From Lophium mytilinum (Eukaryota > Ascomycota > Dothideomycetes > Mytilinidiales > Mytilinidiaceae): DNA of 64,000 nt. The notes beneath the pieces are model-generated. The model was not told where the DNA came from. It did no database searches and saw nothing but the letters and a program-made list of their open reading frames with translations. Position numbers and translations under genes: made by a program. Positions 59,105 through 64,000 of this stretch are shown here, one piece after another (the first letter of the stretch is position 1; the number at the start of each line of letters is the position of its first letter). Location: positions 208,105-272,104 of the forward strand of contig MU004204.1 in NCBI GenBank assembly GCA_010093605.1, written 5' to 3'.

Positions 59105-60844
59105 ATGATGACGTTTTCTCCGCAGTTTCTAGTCTTTGATAGTAAGACGGGGCCAAAGAGCGAAGACCGGGGACTGATCTACTGCTCGTCTAAAGAGTCC
59201 AAAGTCCAATGGCCACCATCAGTTCGAAGAGGAAGACCGCGGAAAGGCGGGTGCTCGCCGAAGACCCCGTTGAAACAGGTTGAAAGATCTCCAAAGCAGC
59301 GCTATGAATTCGTCCATTGTTCGGATAGAAAACCACCCAATGACGCTTCTAGTCGAAAGCTCGTTCGGACCCATGTCATGCATAATCATCGAAGGGCTAA
59401 GATGCGTGGGGTCCAAGACACCGAAGTCGAGGGTCAAAATAGTCCCACAGAACCAACCGTTGAGCTTGCCCATTTCCCTATCCCCTCCCCAGGGCGCTGG
59501 AGCCGTGACCCCTTCGATAGCTTCCCCCTGAAAATGCGACCGCACATGCACGAGCTGCTTTACCTCTGTAAGTCCTATAATCTTCGCTCGCCAGATCATC
59601 AATCTCAGGCATCACATGACATCTTTAATTGATGCGACGATCATAGACGTCTCCGCCGCATCCACCTATCTCTACCCCATCGAAGCTCTCCACGGCCTCA
59701 ATCCAACATCAACCCTCTGGGTGCCCCTCGCACTCACTGACCCGGCTTTGCTGAGCTCGCTCCTCTTCTCCAGCGAGCAGTTTTCGGCGAAAGTTCATGG
59801 TCAGAGGGTGCCGTCCTCCGCACTTAAACACCTAACGCAAGCGGTACGGATCCTCAATGCGCGGTTGCAGAATCCTGGAGAGGAGATCAGTGATTCGACC
59901 ATCGCTGCAGTGGCTGGTCTAGCCTTGACAGAAGTGAGTGGTGCTCCCATAGCTTAACCTTGAGTACACTAACGTAGCTATGCTGGCAGCAAGCAAGTGG
60001 TAACCAGGCAAACTGGCGCATCCACATGAGGGGCATACAGCGAATGGTCGAGATGCGCGGGGGCATGCAGGCCTTCCACAGTAGGCCAATCCTGCATGAC
60101 AAGCTGTGCCGGTAATCCCAAAATGCTTCTACCTTCAGCCCCAGTTAGCTGTTGCTAAATCAGTGCAGTGCCGACATATGCGGCTCTATATATTCCCTCT
60201 CGCAGCCCTACCTTCAACCTCAGCTCGAGGCCCTTCCCAGCTACGACAGGTCAGAGCGGCCTCTCCCTCCAGGCTTCCGGGTTCTCCACCACGCGTACGG
60301 ATTCGACGCTTATTTCCTAGACATTCTCTATGATGTACACAGCGTGACTGAGCACCTCAAAACCGCCGACCTAGTAAAATCAGACATCATTCCCTCACGG
60401 CTCCGCTCCCAAATCCGCTCAGTCCAATACCGGCTTCTCTCCGCCCAGAACGCTGCCACTAGCACATCTGACGATATAGACCACCTCCTCGCCACTTGCC
60501 ATCTATCCCTCCTTCTCTATACCGGCATCGTCCAGAATGAGTTCTGGGCGTCGCCGGTAAGCGCGCAGTTCGTAAAGCAGCTGCAGTGTTGCCTTGGGAG
60601 GAGGGAGTTGTTTGTTAGTGAGGCGATGCGCGCGATGAGGGTGTGGCTGCTTTTTCTCTCGGGGGCCGTTATTAGTGAGCAGAGCGAGAGGACTTGGATT
60701 GCAGAGGGTATTGAGAAAGTAGCAGAGGAGCTGAAACTAAGGAGTTGGATTGAGGTAAGGGGAGTGCTGGAGGAGTTTGCGTGGGTTCCGAAGGTGATGG
60801 ATAGGGGTGGCGAAGAGCTATGGGGAGAGCTTGTGAGAATGTGA
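59105..60844 (+). CDS. Fungal-specific transcription regulator (C6-less, Fungal_trans_2-like)
   Basis: The model is join(59105..59567,59647..59933,59990..60111,60169..60844), 515 aa. Introns 2 and 3 (56 and 57 bp) are well supported. Intron 1 (79 bp, GTAAGT to ATAG) is the only pair that keeps frame, but it removes a coding-looking stretch (TSLIDATIID), so the junction is uncertain and could hide a frame shift. The N terminus has the HARKL/RSHVM-like element of this class (SRKLVRTHVMHNHRRAKMR) and no zinc cluster. The body shows RDPFDSFPLKMRPHMHELL, ALHGLNPTSTLWVPLALTDP, HMRGIQRMVEMRGGMQAF and PVSAQFVKQLQCCLGRRELF, the usual order in proteins with the fungal_trans_2 fold. Many family members sit next to metabolic genes. 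Targets are unknown. Confidence 0.78.
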
Positions 60845-61271
60845 GGGAGACAAGAGATCGGGAGCGCCGAATGCACACACATTTTGCGTACAACCTTCTA
60901 ACGTCGTCTTGGGTAGCCTCGCGAGTTTAGTAGTAATCAAAATCGCCGGACCTGATACAGGGCTTGACGTAGGCTGAGAGTAGCGGAAAGGAGGAGATAA
61001 ATTTGAGCACTACAATTATACAGCTTGCGAAGGATGAAGATGTGGAGCTAACTGCCCAGGAGGCGAAGGTGGCAGTTACCAGTGATGGCGTATTAGAGTA
61101 AGTGACCCGAATAGGATCCCGGATCGCTATCAGACTATCATGCCGACAATGTCGACGCTAAATCACTAATTTCAAACTAACTATATGTTCTTAGATTGAT
61201 TATTCTCTACTCTAGCTATGCATGGCAGTATTTGAGTATCTCATCGTGCAATAATAATGAAGTGTCAGTAC
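60845..61271. other. Convergent interval before the Gly/Met-rich genes
   Basis: About 430 bp, AT-rich towards 61140-61260. No gene or RNA is supported. Confidence 0.35.
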
Positions 61272-61955
61272 TCAAAAGCTCCCGAAACCGCCTCGCCATC
61301 CTCCAAAACCAAATCCACCACGTCCTGGTCCATAAAAGTTTCCACGGCCGGTCCCGTAAGCTCCACGCCCTGCGAACCCGAAAGGTTGCCCGAACCCGCC
61401 GCGGCCTCCCAAACCGCCGAAAGCTCTCATCTGAGGACCACCACCTACTCCAGGACCTCCCATTCCCATACCTCCCATACCACCCATACCACCCATACCA
61501 CCCATACCACCCATACCACCCATACCTTGCCCTCCACCACCAGCTCTATACTGCGCCAACCAAGCCCTCAGCCCTTCCGGGGTTTTCGTAGCTTTGTGAA
61601 AGGCATTACCATAAGAGTCATCGGTATCCCCGGCTTCGAAAAAGGCGTCTTTTTCTTCCAGTGTCATTGAAGCATGGATCCTACGCATCTCTAGTCCTCG
61701 AGCGTGACCAGGGTCTTTGTTCGGGTCCTTGTTGTAGACGCGGCGCAATATCTCGAGCTCGGCGATGTGTTCGGAGATGGGGCGGCCGCCTATCATTTCT
61801 TCGCCGTTGTTGGGGCTGGGTTGGGAGTGGTGGGATTGGGTTTGTGAGGGGGCTTGTGAGTAGGTGCTCTGGGTGCCTCGTGAGCTATGAGTGCTGGGAG
61901 TTCCTCCACCGCGTCCGCCGCGGAAGGATCCGCCGCCAAAGGGTCCGCCGAACAT
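61272..61955 (-). CDS. Gly/Met-rich low-complexity protein, paralogue A
   Basis: Single exon, 227 aa from ATG 61955 (MFGGPFGGGSFRGG). The frame extends upstream to 62123, but that part reads as a pyrimidine-rich leader. Layout: Gly/Arg-rich N terminus, Ser/Gln linker (QAPSQTQSHHSQPSPNN), a compact ordered core at about 45-125 (ISEHIAELEILRRVYNKDP, MRRIHASMTLEEKDAF, GLRAWLAQYRAG), a run of seven GGM units, then a Gly/Arg/Phe-rich end. The core is helical and could be a small adaptor domain; the Gly/Arg/Phe tail resembles RNA-binding or phase-separating sequences. I do not recognise a family. The next gene on the same strand starts with the same MFGGPFGGG. Confidence 0.65.
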   Translation of the reverse strand: MFGGPFGGGSFRGGRGGGTPSTHSSRGTQSTYSQAPSQTQSHHSQPSPNNGEEMIGGRPISEHIAELEILRRVYNKDPNKDPGHARGLEMRRIHASMTLEEKDAFFEAGDTDDSYGNAFHKATKTPEGLRAWLAQYRAGGGGQGMGGMGGMGGMGGMGGMGGMGMGGPGVGGGPQMRAFGGLGGRGGFGQPFGFAGRGAYGTGRGNFYGPGRGGFGFGGWRGGFGSF

Positions 61956-62564
61956 GATAAGTGATGGATTTTGGTGATCAGAAGCCTTTAGAAGAGGGCA
62001 AGAAGTTAGAGTTTTAGAAGTTGTGCGTAGTAGAAGCGTGGAGGAAGTAAGGAAAGTAAAGAAAAGGAGTGATATATATAACTCGAAGTCTTGAAAGCCA
62101 CGTAGGGCATGAACGTGGCACATCTACGGCCTTGGTGAAGTCGTAGTATATCTGTGACGTGGGTTATACTGTGCTGTCTTGTTTGCTGGAGCCGTTTCCC
62201 CCTATCTCTCATTCAAGCTGTGAAAGATGAAAGCCGCAGAGAAACTGTCCATGGATTTTCATCCGTCACCTAATAGGCTCTTCGACGTAGCCAGATTATC
62301 CTTCCATCCAGAAACCTATTTGCCAAGGCTATCTCGTACGTGGAGATTATTATCATGAAAAGAATCTGAAGTTAGGTTTCATCCTTCAAGTACTTCTTTC
62401 ACTGACGCCAATATTCAATGCTAAAGTAATCCAGGGGGAATGTAAAGTGTATATCAAGGGGATAAACTACAATATTCAACTGTCTACCTATATTTCCAGC
62501 CCCACGCTATTGTGGATGTCCTACAGCCGGCTTTAGCTAGCATCCTGATTTGCCGAATATCATA
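61956..62564. other. Interval between the two Gly/Met-rich genes
   Basis: About 600 bp. The left part is the leader and promoter of paralogue A, and the right part holds the 3' end of paralogue B. No gene or RNA is supported. Confidence 0.4.
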
Positions 62565-63125
62565 CTAGTGCCACGGACAAGGACAATTAGGGTCAGCGCA
62601 TGGAGCTTCACCGCCACCAAATCCTCCCATACCTCCAAGGCGTCGTCGTCTACCTCCCATACTCGGCATCCCTCCCATGCCTCCCATACCTCCCATCCCT
62701 CCCATCATGCCTCCCATGCTTCTCATTCCACCTCGCATGCCCCCCATGCCACCCATACCTGCCATTCCACCCATTCCCCCCATACCCGGCATTCCGTCCA
62801 TGCCTGGCATCCCTCCCATGCCTCCCATACTGCCTCCCATAGGGCGACGCCTACCTCCCATAGACTCCATCCCGCCCATGCCTCCCATACCGCCCATACC
62901 GCCAAACATCCGCGGATCTCTACCACCGGGGCGCCTACGCCGGCCACCGCCCATGCCCATGCCACCCATTCCATCGCCATCTGAGTCGCCTGAGCCATAG
63001 GGGTCAGGCTGGCGAGGTCCACGGCGGCGTCCGCCTCCGCGCCTGCCTCCGCCCATTCCCCCGCCGGGTCCGCCTATGCCTCCACCCATACCACCCATCC
63101 CTCCGCCAAAAGGGCCGCCGAACAT
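62565..63125 (-). CDS. Gly/Met-rich low-complexity protein, paralogue B
   Basis: Single exon, 186 aa from ATG 63125 (MFGGPFGGGMGGMGGG). It is almost entirely Gly, Met and Arg: GGM units in long runs broken by basic patches such as RRGGGRRRGPRQ, GGRRRRPGG and GGRRRRLGG, with one acidic island (GSGDSDGDG). It ends in APCADPNCPCPWH, a small Cys-rich tip. The shared nine-residue start and GGM repeats mark it as a tandem paralogue of the 61272-61955 gene, but the ordered core of A is missing. Low complexity makes coding status harder to prove; the open frame, good ATG context and absence of stops over 186 codons support it. Confidence 0.55.
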   Translation of the reverse strand: MFGGPFGGGMGGMGGGIGGPGGGMGGGRRGGGRRRGPRQPDPYGSGDSDGDGMGGMGMGGGRRRRPGGRDPRMFGGMGGMGGMGGMESMGGRRRPMGGSMGGMGGMPGMDGMPGMGGMGGMAGMGGMGGMRGGMRSMGGMMGGMGGMGGMGGMPSMGGRRRRLGGMGGFGGGEAPCADPNCPCPWH

Positions 63126-63519
63126 GTTTTGCAAGTTGTTGATTGCAGAGGGGGTTTCAGAAAGTTGTTAGAGCTCAGGCTTTGTCTGAGTTCTTGGAAA
63201 GTGTGTGTAGTGGGAGCTGGAGTTGGTGAGTGGGAAAGCAGTGGAGGGAGGGGGGTAGATATACCTCAGGAGTTGCAGGCTTACCACGTAGGGGTTATGG
63301 TGAAGGGAAGGGGTTTTTTTTTTTTGNNNNNNNNNNNNNNNNNNNNNNNNNNNNNNNNNNNGGGGTGGTACGCGGTGGGCTTGACGTGTGCGGTGCTGTT
63401 ACTGCTGTCGTGTTGGCTGTTGATGGTGAAGGAGAGCGTGAAGATGTGGGATCACTGGGAGTGGCATGTAAGGTAGAAGGGGTTGGCAAAAATTACGTGG
63501 ATTAGCTATTTTGTCCTCT
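63126..63519. other. Promoter interval with a 35-base assembly gap
   Basis: Bases 63327-63361 are N, after a run of T. The rest is the promoter of paralogue B and the 3' flank of the aldehyde dehydrogenase. Nothing coding is supported. Confidence 0.9.
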
Positions 63520-64000
63520 CTATGCTGTCGTGGAATATCTGACGCATCGTTAGCATCGAGTCTCAATCGCAGAAAGTCGGACTACTCACTGTATGATCAC
63601 AGACTTGGTCTGTGAGTACTCCTTCAAAACCGCCTTACCATTCTCCCTCCCAACACCGCTGCTCTTGTACCCGCCAAACGGCACAGTTGGATGGAATGGC
63701 AACTGGTTGTTCACCGTAACCGTCCCTGCTTCCAACTTGTTCGCAATCCTAATCGCGCGATCGATATCCTTAGTGAAAACCGCCGCGCCAAGCCCATACT
63801 CAGTGTCATTCGCCTTCAGCAACACCTCGTCCTCAGTCTTGAACGTGTCGACGACTACCACTGGCCCGAAGATTTCCTTTGACACAATCTCCGCACCCTT
63901 AGCCGGCTTGAAGAAGATGGTCGGCTCGACGTATAGCCCCTTTTCTCCCCAGCTGTTGCCTCCAGTCACCGTCTCCGCCTCCTTCTTGCCTTGCTCCAAA
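63520..64000 (-). CDS. Aldehyde dehydrogenase, 3' part (runs off the window)
   Basis: The model is complement(join(63520..63538,63590..>64000)), with a 51-bp intron (GTGAGT donor, GCTAACG branch point, GTCAG) and a tiny last exon ending YSTTA. About 143 C-terminal residues are visible. Family marks are VEPTIFF, EIFGPVVVV, NDTEYGLGAAVFT, AGTVTVNNQLPFHPTVPFGG, YKSSGVGRENG and a final LKEYSQTKSVIIQ. The enzyme oxidises aldehydes to acids with NAD(P)+; the catalytic Cys and cofactor-binding residues lie beyond the window edge, so subclass and activity cannot be judged here. Without the last intron the frame would end at 63586 with almost the same product. Confidence 0.92.

Noticed and set aside
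61257-61670. Plus-strand ORFs with HTTHTTHT and PYHPYHPY repeats
   Set aside because: These are antisense readings of the GGM codon runs of paralogue A; no start or splice context supports them.
62550-63000. Plus-strand ORFs of Pro/Ile/Met or Ser/His repeats
   Set aside because: These are antisense readings of the GGM runs of paralogue B. The minus strand has the MFGGPFGGG start shared with its neighbour.
63327-63361. Poly-T plus N run as a biological feature
   Set aside because: The Ns are an assembly gap; the flanking T run may simply be the reason the gap exists.

Overview
This window is from a filamentous ascomycete (Pezizomycotina). Dothideomycetes is my guess from overall gene character and is not proven. 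The evidence is short spliceosomal introns (mostly 45-145 bp, with branch points such as CTAAC or CTGAT), Zn2Cys6 and other fungal-specific regulators, and fungal-type fatty alcohol oxidase, ASST, DPM2 and POB3 genes. All gene models were assembled by hand from reading frames, splice sites and family resemblance. There is no transcript support.

Layout. 1-4.2 kb holds no gene I can support. 4.2-8.3 kb carries a small SrpA-type catalase (+) and a PHO85-type CDK (-), with an acidic repeat ORF lacking an ATG directly behind the kinase. 9.5-12.9 kb has a duplicated leader segment and a 989-residue WD40 protein (+). 12.9-14.3 kb is a repeat-rich convergent interval with an AT-rich minisatellite and a ~161-bp tandem array. 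14.3-16.3 kb is a secreted, probably GPI-anchored ASST-family protein (-). 17.8-23.1 kb holds POB3 (FACT) and a Zn2Cys6 regulator, both +. 23.1-25.8 kb is a decay zone: an inverted relative of the 161-bp repeat, a broken TPR gene and a broken DPP III peptidase gene. 26.1-29.5 kb is the divergent pair DPM2 / CWC22. 31-39 kb has four minus-strand genes: two coiled-coil proteins, 6-phosphogluconolactonase and a DUF4385 protein. 39.5-40.1 kb is a Mutator-like MITE with a 9-bp target duplication, next to a gene interrupted by one in-frame stop. 42.5-46.7 kb holds a GNAT acetyltransferase and a long-chain alcohol oxidase. 48-51 kb looks accessory: a proline-rich repeat protein and an O-methyltransferase remnant. 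52.5-56.6 kb has a FYVE protein and tRNA-dihydrouridine synthase DUS1. 57.1-60.8 kb is a divergent pair, an SDR-EthD fusion enzyme (-) and a fungal regulator (+). 61.3-63.1 kb holds two Gly/Met-rich paralogues. The edge holds the 3' end of an aldehyde dehydrogenase.

Most of the window is a mosaic of conserved housekeeping genes (chromatin, splicing, tRNA modification, pentose phosphate pathway, dolichol-phosphate mannose) with short accessory or decaying islands between them. The most notable points are the one-frame SDR-EthD fusion beside a regulator, a start codon split by an intron (POB3), a first coding exon consisting only of ATG (DPM2), the MULE-type MITE, the two-locus satellite-like repeat, and the possible alternative acidic tail of the PHO85 kinase. 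I found no operon-like defence system, CRISPR array, virus-derived element, rRNA or tRNA.
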